Notes under the pieces: model-generated
What the model saw: the letters and a program-made list of their open reading frames with translations, nothing else
What the model was told of the DNA's origin: nothing
Databases searched by the model: none
DNA from: Mixophyes australis
Taxonomy: Eukaryota; Chordata; Amphibia; Anura; Limnodynastidae
Length of the DNA stretch: 64,000 nt
NCBI GenBank assembly: GCA_036250195.1
Contig: JAVHZZ010000004.1
Coordinates: 323,108,628 to 323,172,627, forward strand
Reading direction: 5' to 3'
Shown here: one piece after another, positions 32,598 through 44,409 of the stretch
How the letters are laid out: every line of letters begins with the position of its first letter
Position numbering within the stretch: the stretch's first letter is position 1
Made by a program: the position numbers and the translations under genes

Positions 32598-33163
32598 ATG
32601 GAAAACAGCATAAAGCTGCGAGGAAAAAGCTCAGTTTTCCTAAAAGACCCGCTGGCGGGGATGCTGATAACATCTGGTCCGGACTGAAGGACCTGCCAAT
32701 CATTGCAGACATGTCTACTGTTGCTGCATTGGATGCTGTCACAATAGAAAAAATGGTGGAGGATTATTTTGCTGACACCATCCAAATAGACATGTCAGAC
32801 AGTCCATATTGTTACTGGCAGGAAAAAAAGGCAGTTTGGAAGCCCCTGTACAAACTGGCTCTATTTTACCTGAGTTGTCCCCCCTCCAGTGTGTACTCGG
32901 AAAGAGTTTTTAGTGCAGCGGGGAACCTGGTCAGTGAGCGGCGAAGGAGGTTGCTTCCTCACAACGTTGAAAAAATGATGTTTATAAAAATGAATAATCA
33001 ATTCCTCAATGAAGTACAGCACTACCCTCCAGATAGTTAAGAGGGACCTGTGGTTGTGGAGTCCAGCGGGAACGAATTGATAATGTGTGAGGAGGAGAAA
33101 GTACACACTGTAGGGGGAGAGGAATCAGAGGTTGAGGATGAGGACGACATCTTTCCTCAGTAG
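32598..33163 (+). pseudogene. hAT transposase, deleted to the C-terminal domain
   Basis: The open frame ending at 33,040 reads 'ARKKLSFPKR', 'GGDADNIWSGLKDLP', 'DSPYCYWQEKKAVWKPLYKL' and 'SSVYSERVFSAAGNL'. It is nearly identical to residues 719-860 of the long copy. The deletion joins the ATG region (32,598, equivalent to 19,608) to codon ~718, and the ATG is out of frame with the rest. A stop at 33,038 precedes an acidic tail that is intact in the long copy. The fragment holds E of the catalytic triad but neither Asp, so it cannot cut DNA. At most it could make a dimerisation-only product. Confidence 0.9.
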
Positions 33164-33221
33164 AGCCTGTTTAGTTTGTACAGGGAGAGATGAATTGTTT
33201 TTTTGGTGTGGGGGCCCAAAC

Positions 33222-33290
33222 AAACCAATCATTTCAGCCACAGTTGTTTGGTAGGCCCTGTCGCTGAAATGATTGGTTTGTTAAAGTGTG
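33222..33290. repeat. 3' hairpin conserved with the long hAT
   Basis: 'aaaccaatcatttcagc' and its inverted partner are kept in the same place after the coding region as in the 9.4-kb copy. Confidence 0.85.
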
Positions 33291-33534
33291 CATGTCCTAT
33301 TTCAACAACATAAGGGTGGGTGGGAGGGCCCAAGGACAATTCCATCTTGCAACTCTTTTTTTGGCATTATGTGACCATTCAACAGTCGTTTGCCATGTTC
33401 AAAAAGTAAAAGAAAATGTCAACAAATTCAAAAAATTAAACCAAAAGTAAAATGCCCTGTCATAATTTAAAACAAGAGGTATTGATGTGCTAGAACTACT
33501 GTAGTGTTTATATGTTATAAACACTACACTTGGA

Positions 33535-33845
33535 AGTTGGAGGAGGTATTGTGGCCCCGGTACCAAACTTAGTACCGGGGCCACTCCACTATGCAGTCCA
33601 GATAGAGGTGTATCAGATATTAAACAACTGTTGCTGCAAAATTTTTAAATAATATTGTGGGGAACACTACACTATGCAGTCCATAAACTTTTTGGTAGAA
33701 TTCAGACCCGTGGAGGGTTTTTTAATTATATTGTAGGGAGCACTCCTCTACGCAGTCCAGGTACATTTTTTGGTGCGATTCAGACCAGTTGATGGTTTTC
33801 TTATTATATTGTGGTGACCACTCCACTACGCAGCCCAGAAAGATA
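33535..33845. repeat. Subterminal units of the deleted hAT
   Basis: One palindromic unit ('ggccccggtaccaaacttag' then taccggggcc) is followed by three units with 'ctatgcagtcc', 'ctctacgcagtcc' and 'ctacgcagccc' at spacings of about 80-90 bp. They correspond, inverted, to the satellite units of the long copy, but here there are only a few diverged ones. Confidence 0.85.
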
Positions 33846-34385
33846 CCTCGTTGCAACGTTTTGGACTAATAACAATATTGTGAGGTGTTCAGAATGCACT
33901 GTAAATTAGTGGAAATGATTGTTATTGAATACTATTGAGGTTAATAATAGCGTAGGAGTGAAAATAAGCCCAAAAACTTGATTTTTGAACTTTTTATGCT
34001 TTTTTTCCCAAAAAATCCGAACCAAAACCTTTCGGCAGGTTTTGCGAAACAAATCCGAACCCAAAACATCGAGAAAATCTGAATCCAAAACACAAAACAC
34101 GAGACACCAAAAGTCGCCGGTGCACATCCCTACTTATAGTTTCCATAATTGTTTCAAGGCACCCCTCCAAAATAATTACTGAGCAGTCCCATTTTATAAG
34201 TAGCTGGGTCAAAAAGCGTAATAAGTATTTAGGTCAGGACAGAAATACTTATTTAGTTGTATGCAAACATACACATAAATCCAAAGGAAAATAATATTTT
34301 TATATAATTTTTCAATTATATTTCTGTCAAACAATAATTTACAGCTAACTCACTCTGTGCCCCTGCATCATCTCCACGCTCTGTG

Positions 34386-34410
34386 CCCCCCCCAGGGGGG
34401 GGGGGGGGGG
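34386..34410. repeat. C8-A-G16 tract
   Basis: Eight C, one A and sixteen G, with another C6 run just after. It can fold as a hairpin or a G-quadruplex. Its exact length may be unreliable in the assembly. Confidence 0.85.
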
Positions 34411-34454
34411 TTTACCCCCCTTGCCGACCCAAAAAAAACAAAACCGAGAGAGTG

Positions 34455-34590
34455 CTGCGCCAGCGCTGTTCTATACAGCAGCCGCGGCGCTGTCTAAGTA
34501 GCGTCCGCGGCGGTGCTGTATACAATACAGCACCGCCGCGTACGCTTCTTTGACAGCGCCGCGGCTACTGTATAGGACAGTGGCCACTTA
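34455..34590. repeat. GC-rich palindrome
   Basis: 'gccgcggcgctgtc' and 'cggcggtgctgtat' on the left find partners 'atacagcaccgccg' and 'gacagcgccgcggc' on the right. This gives a foldback of about 130 bp within the MITE. Confidence 0.8.
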
Positions 34591-35006
34591 GTTAGCGCAG
34601 GGGGGGGGTTTCTAGAGACTCAGAAACACCCCCTGCGTGCGCCACTGCCCCCTGCATCATCCACATGCTTTGTGCCCCCTCTGCATCCACACGCTCTGTG
34701 CCAGCTCTGCCCCCTCACTCTGCCCCCTCTGCATCCCGCCATGGCCAGGAAGAGAGAAAAAAAAAAACAAAAAAAAAAACAAGTTACCAATCCGGCGGTG
34801 CCCGGGACCCAGGATCCTCTTTCCTGAAGCTTGTCACCACTGAATGTCAGCGAGAAGCAAGGAGGGAGGAGGATGCTAGTGTCTGAGCACCGCCGGCTTG
34901 GTAAGTTGTTTTTTTTTTTTTGGTTTTTTTTCCTCTTCCTGTCCACGGCACCCCCGTGACAGCGCCACGGCACCCCTGGGAGCCGCGGCACAGTTAGGGC
35001 TTAGTG

Positions 35007-36369
35007 TAATGTATTGCAATGAATTTTAAGAAGAGAAGTAATAAATTATTCTTCCTAACACTTTAAGATCTTGCACAAGCACCCCTGCAGACCCTCTGGT
35101 GGCAACTTTAAAATCTCATGTGAAGATATTTTTTTTTTGCCTTTTATGATGCTTAGATTTTGTTCCCACACTACAAAGGAGTCTGTGTCTTCTCTGCTTA
35201 ATATTTGCATAACTCTATTATAAAAACCCACAGGATTTCACTGTAAATGTCTTTTCAAGTTGTCGTTCAGCAGAATCTGGCTAGCAACAATAGGTGGCAC
35301 GGAAAAATAAATCTTTTTCATTTTCACTCTGCTGAAACCATCGGAAGAGTATTATTTTGTCCAGGATAAATGTTATTCCTTTAAAATGTGTAGCAATCTG
35401 CTTGCTAACCAAGGTAGAAACTGCAAAGGTCTGATAAACGCAGCTTGACATTTGCCTGGTAATCTTAATTCACACACAGACATATGCCCAAAATATGAGA
35501 CATCTTGCATAATTGGCTGCCTTGTCACAAATACACGCTAGACTGACACCGTGCTTCTGCTGTTATAGCTAAATCCTGACCTGAAGCATCAAAAATGAGC
35601 CCTTGTAACATTTTAAATCTGCCTACTAAGCGACAAACACAATGATTTCCAGGCCCATCCAAACAAAATGGATGACTCTTTTTACTTGGTGACATTTATT
35701 GAATGTGACACATAATTAACTTGTGTTTCAAATGACATCATAGTAAGTATGCTGAGAGAGTGAAGTATGGACATGGTAAGAGTCATTTGTTGAGTTCTGA
35801 GAGAAACAAACGCAGTTAATGTTTCCAAATTTTCTGTGGAGAACTAGGATGACCCTACTGCTGTGCAATCAAATCCGGCTAATGCTGGGCAAGGCATATG
35901 CTGTACTTCTTGCACTTCATTGATCTCTGTTGGAGGACATATGCAACTTCCTGTTTGCCATCTAATTTACATAGGGCAATTACAGAACAAGTAAAGGAAT
36001 AATAAATAAAAAAAATACAAACAGAATTTTCTAATTCAGTAGTGAATATATGTTAAAGGAGTTTAAAATGATAGTCCCGCATATTTGTTTTACTCTCTAT
36101 AATGGTAAATATTATTTATACTTGCACAGTCCATGATCTTGCTCCAGTGGAGCACCTGCATACCTCATATATGCCTGCATGGTCAAAAGATTTGAGTGTT
36201 TCGATCTAACTGTTCAAAACCTCTAATACACTGTTATGTGCTTTATTTGATAGCACACTATGGAGAAAACTACTGTGGGTAGATTAAAAAAATCGGTTAT
36301 TCCCAGAACCCAAATCATTACAAATTCCTAAAATGCTGTGGCGAATGAGAGATAAGATGCCTCTTGTCA
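35007..36369. other. Single-copy-looking AT-rich block, possible conserved non-coding sequence
   Basis: From 35,150 to 36,010 there are no repeat signatures, no open frame and many short TAAT/ATTA and CATAAT words. This is the texture of vertebrate conserved non-coding elements. The function is a guess that needs alignment. Confidence 0.3.
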
Positions 36370-37769
36370 CTTCAAAAATGAAGGAGGAGGGGGGGGGGGG
36401 GGTGGCATATTGACTGTTTGGGCCTGAGTCATTAAGGAAAATAAGGCAAAAAAAGGAGTAAATGTTCTCCGTGACAAACCATGTTACAATGCAAGGGGTG
36501 CAGATTAGTTTATTTTGCACATAAGTTAAATACTGGACTTTTCATCTAACACACAAATACTTGCTAGCTTTATTTTTACACTGAAATTTAAAGTTGATAT
36601 AGGACATGGCCTCCCCCAACTATAAATCTGTCCCCAGGTGCAAAGTTAACCCTTTTTTATGCTTTGCTCTCCATAATGGCTCAGCCGGCCCTCCATATCT
36701 TAAGCATTAGGCAAAGGGACGTTACAATAAAAAAAAATGACTAAAAATGCAGATGGTGTGATCATCTATCCCAAATTCTCAACCAGCCCTAGTATTAGAC
36801 AACCTTAATTGGTTTCCACTATAGTAGGGAAGACCATGGGGTCCCTGTTAAAATCCGCCATAGGATGGTCAGAGCAGGGCTGGTGCCTCTTTAGAGGTGT
36901 GTGCAAAAAGTGTTTTTCTTTTTTTTATTAGAGGCACCAATACTTCTCCCCTCCCATCGAGAACAAGTCCTACACTAAAACTCTACCCAATCCCTGTGCT
37001 GTGGAGTAAATATGATTAACCCCCATTAAACCAACAACCCACCTGCACACTAGTATTGGCCAAGGCTAAATGACCAGAGCAGTGAGTCCTTAGTAAATGG
37101 CCAGTGTGGTGAAAATGCATGTGTTGCTGCTGGTGAAGTTCTGGAGACCACCTCCTTTCATCTTTTAGCAGTATTCAGCACTAGTGCGTGAGTTTGTCTT
37201 CATTTGGACTATGGTGGATAAAGAGAGGAAAAAACAAGATTTTTAATTTACAGTAGTAAATTAGGTCTTTTATTCAGTTGGTTGAAAACTACTTTTTTTT
37301 TTGTTTGTATGTTTTTAGTTTTTTTCTTTTTTCTGGGAACCTCTGCCTATCGCACTGTGACCATGGGTCCCAAAACTTGATTATTACCCTGTCTCCAGGG
37401 GACTTGGGAATACTGGTTGGCATGACTTGTTTTTTTTTTGTTTTGTTTTGTTGCCATCCCTCCCCAGAGTCAATAACCCATGATGAGCAGCTTGTATGCT
37501 CTACAACAGGGTAACTCAACTCTGTCAAAAATAGTGGAATTCAGCCCAAGCTGCCTAGAATTGATCTGGTTTAGTATTTGTTTTCATATTTTTAATGTAC
37601 TGTGCATGAGATATGTTTCTGTTTTTTATTTTATACATCTGTTCACTGTAATTTAAACAATGCAGGTCCAGTGAAGCCAAAACTGGCACTTACAGCTATT
37701 GGAGGTAGGATGACCAGACACCATAGGAAAATAAGAGTAGAGCATCGGTGTTCCATCATTAAACTGGTC
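36370..37769. other. Mixed sequence with a G-run, no gene seen
   Basis: A G-rich run lies near 36,388-36,402. A poly-T tract lies near 37,293. No coding feature is recognised. Confidence 0.35.
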
Positions 37770-38946
37770 CAGGGACGCACTGGGCTGCCGGGTGACCGGG
37801 GAATCCCTCGGTAGGCCCTGACCCTGATCGCTCCCCTCTTCGTTGGTGGGGGGAGCGGGTAACTTAAACAAACAATAAATAAATTGAAAATAAAAAATTG
37901 CTCATGTGACCGCGGTGCCGGCGACCCTCCTCTCTGCTCCGTTCGCACTGAATGTCGGGTGTGGTGTCAACACGCCCGACGTTCAGTGAGGAGCAGTGCA
38001 GAGAGGAGTTGGTAAGAAGACAGAAGAGAAGAAAGAAGCCGATGGAAAGGTAAGTGGAGGAAAGGAAGCAAGGGGGAGCACAGACAGCATGGCAGAGAGT
38101 GAAGGGGGGCCAAAGCAGCATGGAGGGTGAAGTGTGATCATAAGGAGGCACAGCATGGTGATGAAGGGGCACAGTAATGTCTGTGATGTCACAGCGGGCT
38201 TGTGGCAATGTAATGTGTGTGTGGTAGGCGATGGCTAACTAATGGGTGCTATTTTGTTTGTGGGGTGATGGTGGGCCAATTTAATTTTATAGTGGGGACT
38301 ATTAATTTAAGATGGGGTGGTTTTGGCGCTATTAATTGAATGCGGAATGTGATTTATTTAATGGCAGTGATGGTTGCGGGAAATAGGTATATTATACGTA
38401 AATGCTATAAATTTATTGCTGGGGCTGTCTGAAGGTAGGGAAATAGGTTTATTTATTGAATGGGAATACTATTACTTTAATGTTGGGGCTGGAGGAAGGC
38501 CTAAGTATTAATTGTGTGTCCTATTGATTTAACGCCGGGGCTGGCTGGAATTTTCTAAATGTACCCATTTTTTATTTTTTTTTTACCAAATAGGGCCCCC
38601 AACATTCCAGGATCCTGACAAGCTGCAACTAAAGAAACCAGCAGCCACAGGTGGTCAAAATGACAAGAACAGGTAGGAAAGTCTGTCAGATGTTCTGAGT
38701 CTAGTGGGACAATCCTGGTTTTTGGTGACTGTTCTGCCCAATCTAAGGGGTAGGTCAAGACTGTGTACTCTTTTTTTATATACACACTGCATTTTTTATA
38801 TACTACACTATAGTGCTAGCTGTCCTTCGTGGGCTGACCACTCCCCCTCTAGCGTCTGGTCTCGCCTCTCTGATGACTGGCCACATCTCCTCTGGTGGGC
38901 CCCTAGCAGTCCCCCAGTGGGCCCTTCATGCCTCAGTCCGACACTG
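37770..38946. mobile_element. hAT MITE, 1.2 kb
   Basis: The ends are CAGGGACGCACTGGGCTGCC and, inverted, CAGTGTCGGACTGAGGC. The flanks aactggtc (37,762-37,769) and gactggtc (38,947-38,954) match at 7 of 8 positions. A strong hairpin at about 37,927-38,008 pairs 'ctcctctctgctcc' with 'ggagcagtgcagagaggag'. The interior shows repeated 'attaatttaa...ggggct' themes but no gene. Confidence 0.75.
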
Positions 38947-38954
38947 GACTGGTC

Positions 38955-40590
38955 AGCACTGGACCGGATTGTCTGAATCTCTAGTGGATGGTGATTTGTG
39001 CATTTCTAGATTAACTACTGAAGGACTCCCATGATTTTACTGAATGGGGAAGGCTGGCAAACATATTGTAAGAGCCTGGAGTTCTCCTTTAGTGGTTTAT
39101 TTATTAAAGAGACAAAATGTTGGTGTAAACAGCCACAAAAGACTTTACCCGCATATTGCTTTTTAAGAAAGGGTTAACCCTGGAGAAATCAAAGCTCTCC
39201 AATCAATGCAAAGATTTCTTTAGCCTTAACCCCATTAACGGATGTTACCTCTGTCCCCATCTATGGGAACACCAGAACCTAGTCAATTTGTTATTGCTTT
39301 TCGCAGCAAAGGAACGCCCTCTCAGGATGTCAGTATCTGTCTTTTTATAATGGGACCCAACTGAAGCCTCTCCGGTTTTGCTGGATCCCTCAATCATGGA
39401 AGTGGTATGGTAAAAAATCTTCATGGAGGTGGGGGGACTTCGGCAAGGATCCCAGATCAGCCCCGACATGGTAAATTACATCTGTGATTTGCAGCGATGC
39501 ATATAGATTGTCATCGCACAGTGGTAAGATAGACTTCTTAATCCGGGACCGTTCAGACAAAAAAGTGTGAAAAAGAGCATCACCAATTTAAATCAAGTCT
39601 TGATCAAACTATAAACTGCTGTTGTATAACTTGCTTGTAAATGAAAGAGAACTCATTATTAGTATAGTTGGTAAACTTTTTTTTTTTTTCTTCTATTGTC
39701 TTGATAGCTCATTTTAAAGAGCTGAATGCATGTTTTTTTTTATATTTTTAGCAATTGTATACGTATACAGTATGCGTTTCTGGACCAAATATAGATCTAA
39801 ATTAGGACGGGTTATTACTTAACTGCAGGCTTACAGTTTCTTGAAATATAAATTGCTGTGCTCTTTGTATGTTTCAGCATTCTGTAATCCATCCTACTAA
39901 TTCATTATTGATCTAATTAATTGTTATTCTACAGTGTCCCAGTCTCTTGTATGGTGACCTTCTAATGGCTTTCAAAACACAATTGTTTGTACATACCACT
40001 ACTTACACTTACATTATTTAAGTCTATCGTACTTATTTTGTACCTTAGCAGGTTGTTTTGTGCTTTTCGATAAAAAGAAAATCCAGTTAAAAATGAAAAT
40101 GTAATGTTTAATATACTTGCTGTGTTATGTGTACCTGTTAAGTTATTTTAAAGCTAGCTGGTCATAATAATTATGGTTTGCACATTTTTAATAAATGTAA
40201 GATTTACATAGATTATATAGTCATAGCAAGTACTTCTATGAGGCTTGGCATAAGGTCAGGGACTCCAACAGGAAGCCAAGATAATTAACCTTGGGAATTC
40301 CAGGTATAGACATCACACTGAGAAATACAGGGCCCACCAGTAAAACCTTTTGCAGGGCCCAATGCAATTTTAGGTCACCGATTATAAACCATACACGCTC
40401 AGTCTGCAATATGTATCTGTGATTTGGATCACTCATAAAGAACTTATGGTATCCATTTATTTAAGGGAAATGGTGCAGGGCGCTAATTTATATAAATTGC
40501 CAATGCACTTATTTTTAATATTTGTATATATTTTGAGATAGATAATCGTTATTTCTGAGACCAGGGTAGAAACTCGTTTTTCCTGTTTTA
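38955..40590. other. AT-rich sequence, no gene seen
   Basis: No domain-bearing frame or element terminus is recognised. Confidence 0.35.
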
Positions 40591-40639
40591 ACCTTACTAA
40601 AGTATATAGATTATTTCTGATGTATATATCTGATACAAT

Positions 40640-41420
40640 GAGCCTTTGTTTGTAAAGTCTTTTTTGTATTGGGATGTGTTTTGTATGGAAGTGTCATTGT
40701 CTGGGATTTGTAAGGTTGCTAGTGGAAACCTCCAATTAGGCAATGATAAAGTCTCATGCCTGCTCTGGCCAAAGGCCCAGCAGGGGGTCGTTACTGTGTG
40801 GCCTTGAAATGCATGTAAATCTATGTTTTGGGAAGCAGGGTACATCCTGATTCTAAAAATAGACTGTTTCTGAACTGTATAAAAAGGCATCAGCTTGTAT
40901 TTGAAACTTGTTCTTTTGATTTTCATCTGACCTGATCACACTGGTACCTTCCTGTGTGAGAGCAAATAAACATCTTGCTTCAAGACCTGCTTGAAAACAT
41001 CTTCAATATTGCTGTATTCCTGTGATCTGCAGATTAGTCCCAAAATCTAATCAGTTCTCCGCCTGTGTGAGGTTTGGACCAAAGCTTTTCTAGTACCACC
41101 ACTCTGCCCGCTACCCAGCAGCCCTGGTCAGTGTGATAGGCCAGGGGCAGATCCATCCACAGCAACCCTGATCTATCGTGAGAGGTCAGGGGTATCAGCC
41201 CAGGTAAACCAGCAATGAGGTATGCTAGCAGCGTCAACTACCCAGAAAAAACCTGGTTCTAGGATGCCGGTATAGGAGTCCAGTGGTGGCAGCCTTTGTA
41301 AGCCCCTCCTAATGCGGCAAGAGGGTGCATTTGGGATAATGAAAGGGAACGGTGGCAAAGTAAGCCCAGCCGGTTCCCAGCAACAACAGACAGGGTGGCA
41401 TAGGTGGTCCATCCTGTCAC
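40640..41420 (+). mobile_element. LTR-like segment (TATA box and polyadenylation signal)
   Basis: 'tgtataaaaaggcatcagct' (about 40,877) is a TATA box, followed about 85 bp later by 'agcaaataaacatcttgctt' (AATAAA at about 40,965). The stretch downstream resembles a U5/leader and contains 'tggtggcagc' (about 41,285). This promoter plus poly(A) layout is typical of retroviral-type LTRs. No gag, pol or env and no second LTR are seen, and the boundaries are unclear. Confidence 0.4.
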
Positions 41421-41884
41421 AGTATACATTCAGTTAATGCTTCTACAATATCAAAGGGCATTAAAATAGCTTTCCACTTGCTTTCATTCTATTAATGCAT
41501 GATGTACTGGCCCACTTAGGCTTGGGACCAAGGAAAGGATCCGCTAGTAACTTTGGCCACACTGAGCCAGACTAGATGGCATCACCCTCTCATGGGAATT
41601 CCAGGATGGTGCACCTAGCTCTAAAAGGAGAAAGAGAAAACAACGCTCCTCTTAATTGTTACCATTAATTGGTCTGTGCAATCCATTTGCTCCAGGAATA
41701 TGGATAGAGCACTGTTACTTGTGGGTTGTTTTTTTTAGTTTTACAAACATGAAAGTATATTTTAGTTTAAAGGGCCTGACATTGTTTCAATTGTGTACTT
41801 TATTTTTAAATCACAATAACGTTCTTATTGTTTGCAAGGTTGTAGTTTGTGATTGCCAACCACAAAATTCAGAGTGCCTATATC
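41421..41884. other. No gene seen
   Basis: No recognised signal. Confidence 0.3.
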
Positions 41885-42095
41885 ATACTTTCCAACATTG
41901 GCAACTTGTTTCCCGGGAGGTCCGGGGAGCAGAAGGGGGTGTGGGGGCGGGGCTCGGATGATTGACATTAGCCCCGTCCCTAAATGGTCATCACTATTTC
42001 TGGCCAATAAAATGGGATGGGGCCATGATGATGCGTGCATTGTCACTAAGCCCTACCTCCTCTATTGGCAAACAATATTTGATTAGTGTGCATGT
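41885..42095. repeat. MITE fragment ('catacttgccaac' family)
   Basis: 'catactttccaacattggca' and 'tcccgggaggtccggggagc' match the family. The right end is not found. Confidence 0.55.
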
Positions 42096-42104
42096 TCTAT
42101 TACA

Positions 42105-42180
42105 ACTCTTTAAAGGTGGAGCTCCTGCAGGCTTTGGAAACCTGTGGCTCTCCAGCTGTTGTGGAAATACAAGTTTATAC
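42105..42180. repeat. Dispersed repeat fragment ('ctccagctgttgtggaa')
   Basis: 'gtggctctccagctgttgtg' followed by gaaatacaag is a very common frog MITE end, here incomplete. Confidence 0.5.
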
Positions 42181-42495
42181 TTGCACAGGGTCAGTAAGGG
42201 TTGCATTTGTACTGTACCCATCACCGAGGTGATTAGGATGAGGTTTTCGATTTTCTGCAATGAGGCTGTTTGGGTATAGCCTAGTTGGCTCATGGGCTGG
42301 CTCTAATAATGGCTTATCCTGCAGCATAATGGGCAAAGAGTCTAACTGAGGGCTTCCCAATTATTCAGCCTGTGGGGTATAGTCTGGTTACCACCTTTTG
42401 GGTGTCCCAATAAATTTTACCCAAGTCAAAGCTGGCACAACTATAACTAGGCAAATACTCTGCACTTTTCATTGCTAGATCTGAGTGTTGTAAAG

Positions 42496-42765
42496 CATAC
42501 TTGCCAATTTTGACAAGTTGGTCTCTGGGAGATCCAAGGGGAGGTGGGGGCGGGTCTTGGTGAATTGCGTCACTTGGCCATGCCCCCTAAACTGTCCTCA
42601 CAATTTCTAGCCTTTTTACAGCACACTGACTTGTAAATCACATTCTAAACCCCGCCCCTGCCACTTAACTAATGAAGTGGCCAGGGACCAGGAGGTTGTC
42701 CGGGAGTCCAGGAGAACTCGCAGAATTCCGTGATTCTCTCAGACATTCCGGGAGAGTAGGCAATG
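42496..42765. mobile_element. hAT MITE ('catacttgccaact' family), older copy
   Basis: It starts CATACTTGCCAATTTT and ends GGGAGAGTAGGCAATG. The flanks ttgtaaag (42,488-42,495) and ttgtagag (42,766-42,773) differ at one position. Confidence 0.78.
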
Positions 42766-42773
42766 TTGTAGAG

Positions 42774-44401
42774 ATGGCACGTACTTTATTTTTGTATACT
42801 TCCTTAGTAAAACACACTCTCATCCTAGGATCTGTTCACCATGATTAATGTTTACACCATATTGCAAGTCTCTCTGTTTTAGCCATCCCTGGATAATTTA
42901 TAATCTGGTTAACTGTAAGAGGGTGAGGCATAATGTACTTTTTTGTTGGCTAATGAAACAGTATTTTTTTTTTTTATTTTTTTTTTAAGTCTCTTTATTT
43001 TTATAATTTATATCTGTAACATGTTTTTTAAATGAAAGTTTCTTATCATACTTCTCTGTATTTTAAAAGTAGATAATTGAGTACATCTTAACTTCATTTT
43101 CAGGAATAAAGCAAAGTTATTTAAGCAGCAAACACACCAAAAAATCAGTTCGTAACTCCATCTAATGCTGCAACATTTGTATTTAAAGCTATGCAAATCA
43201 AACCAATCGCTACAATCTCAAGAATCTTGTACCATTGACGAAAATGCCTGGCAGAAAGATGAAACCCAGAAAATGAAAAGCTTTTGAAGAAATTGTTTAA
43301 ATGTTAAGTGAAATGAAGGGAAAAAAGTGTCAGCAGAGCGATTTGTGTAAACATGCTTTAGAAAGAATGTTAGTAGTCTGATTTACAAAGCCTCATGTAA
43401 CATCTTTCATTTGCTGAGTGCTTGTGACAGTTTATCAAATTTAGATATTTCAGTTGCAACAAAGCCACAGCAAAATGCTAATTTGTGTAACTAGGCTGCA
43501 TTTTGTCTGTGTTTTTGGTAGCAGTTTTGTTGTAAAACATGTGAGGCATTTAAAGTCTTGAATCAATTATTTCTTGTCTTACCATTTGTTCCAAGAATGA
43601 TGCTGGCCGTACTTAGTAGATGGGCTAAAATAGGAATATTATTCAGGGCGCTGCTATACCTGTATATTAGATTTTGTTAACAAATTATTTGTGTTCCTAA
43701 TTAACGGGCAATGAACCAATTACCTTTCTATTGCATAGATCACTAAATATCGTGTATTTTTATTAGGCATGTAATTCTTCTTGACAAAACCGGGAACAAA
43801 GAGCTGTGTAAGTTTTATTCTTAAGGCTAACTCCATATCTAAGCAGTAATCCGCTCAATATTGCTTATAGCGTAAAAGCATTTAAAAAAAAAAAAAAATG
43901 TTTTCAATTTAGCATAATTACATTGTTGCAGAGGAAATTTTAAACTCTATGAGGTGGTGGGGGTGCATTGAACGCTGGTGGGAATGGGTGCTGTAGACTG
44001 TGCAGTCTTGGGTAGGTTTCCCTAAGGATATAAAAGCTATAGATACAGGGTTCTTGGGCCTCATGCACAGGGGAGTTGATAGGATGTACACTGTGTGCAA
44101 CACATTGGGAATACTCAGAAAATGAGGGTTCTTTAATCAGAAAATGCATTTTTATTGCTTGAGGAAATGAAGGTGTTGTGGATTCCTAGCATGGAGAAAT
44201 CTCTTTACAGGGTGAGGGGGATGTCCTTTGGGTGGATACATCTTATAACTTACCACTCTAATTCTTCCTCTTCTCCAAATTGTCCATTAAGCTTTTAAGA
44301 GTTGTCAGGAGCTGAATATACAATTTAAATGGTACAGATATGAGAACACAGAAACCTTCAGATATGTCAAAGGTATTAATTTAGACTTTGTGCAAAACAC
44401 T
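42774..44401. other. AT-rich single-copy-looking sequence
   Basis: It holds poly-T/A tracts near 42,965-42,990 and 43,884. 43,250-43,800 has the repeat-poor texture of possible conserved non-coding DNA. No gene is recognised. Confidence 0.3.
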
Positions 44402-44409
44402 CTCTAGCT

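Larger units (their letters stand above)
32026..34132 (+). mobile_element. Internally deleted sister of the large hAT, 2.1 kb
   Basis: The ends TAGGGATGAGCGGGCTCGG and, inverted, TAGGGATGTGCACCGGCG match those of the 9.4-kb copy. An exact duplication cttatagt flanks it (32,018-32,025 and 34,133-34,140). Relative to the long copy it lacks the N-terminal and core coding region, the expanded array and two of the 295-bp repeats. It keeps the hATC domain, the 3' hairpin and three or four subterminal units. Confidence 0.93.
31984..34998. mobile_element. hAT MITE (about 0.9 kb) interrupted by a younger hAT
   Basis: The left end is CAGTGGTTCCCAAACTTTTG. The right end is near 34,998 after 'gccgcggcacagttagg' and is degenerate. 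The flanks gcttagtg match exactly (31,976-31,983 and 34,999-35,006). The 2,107-bp element at 32,026-34,132 sits inside. The remaining 0.9 kb holds a C8-A-G16 tract (34,386-34,410) and a GC-rich palindrome (about 34,455-34,590). A short relative lies at 57,250-57,435 with the same 'caaggcacccc' and 'aaaataattac' segments. Confidence 0.75.

Noticed and set aside
32369..32785. Minus-strand open frames across the deleted hAT
   Set aside because: They run opposite the real hATC coding frame and across a T-rich tract.
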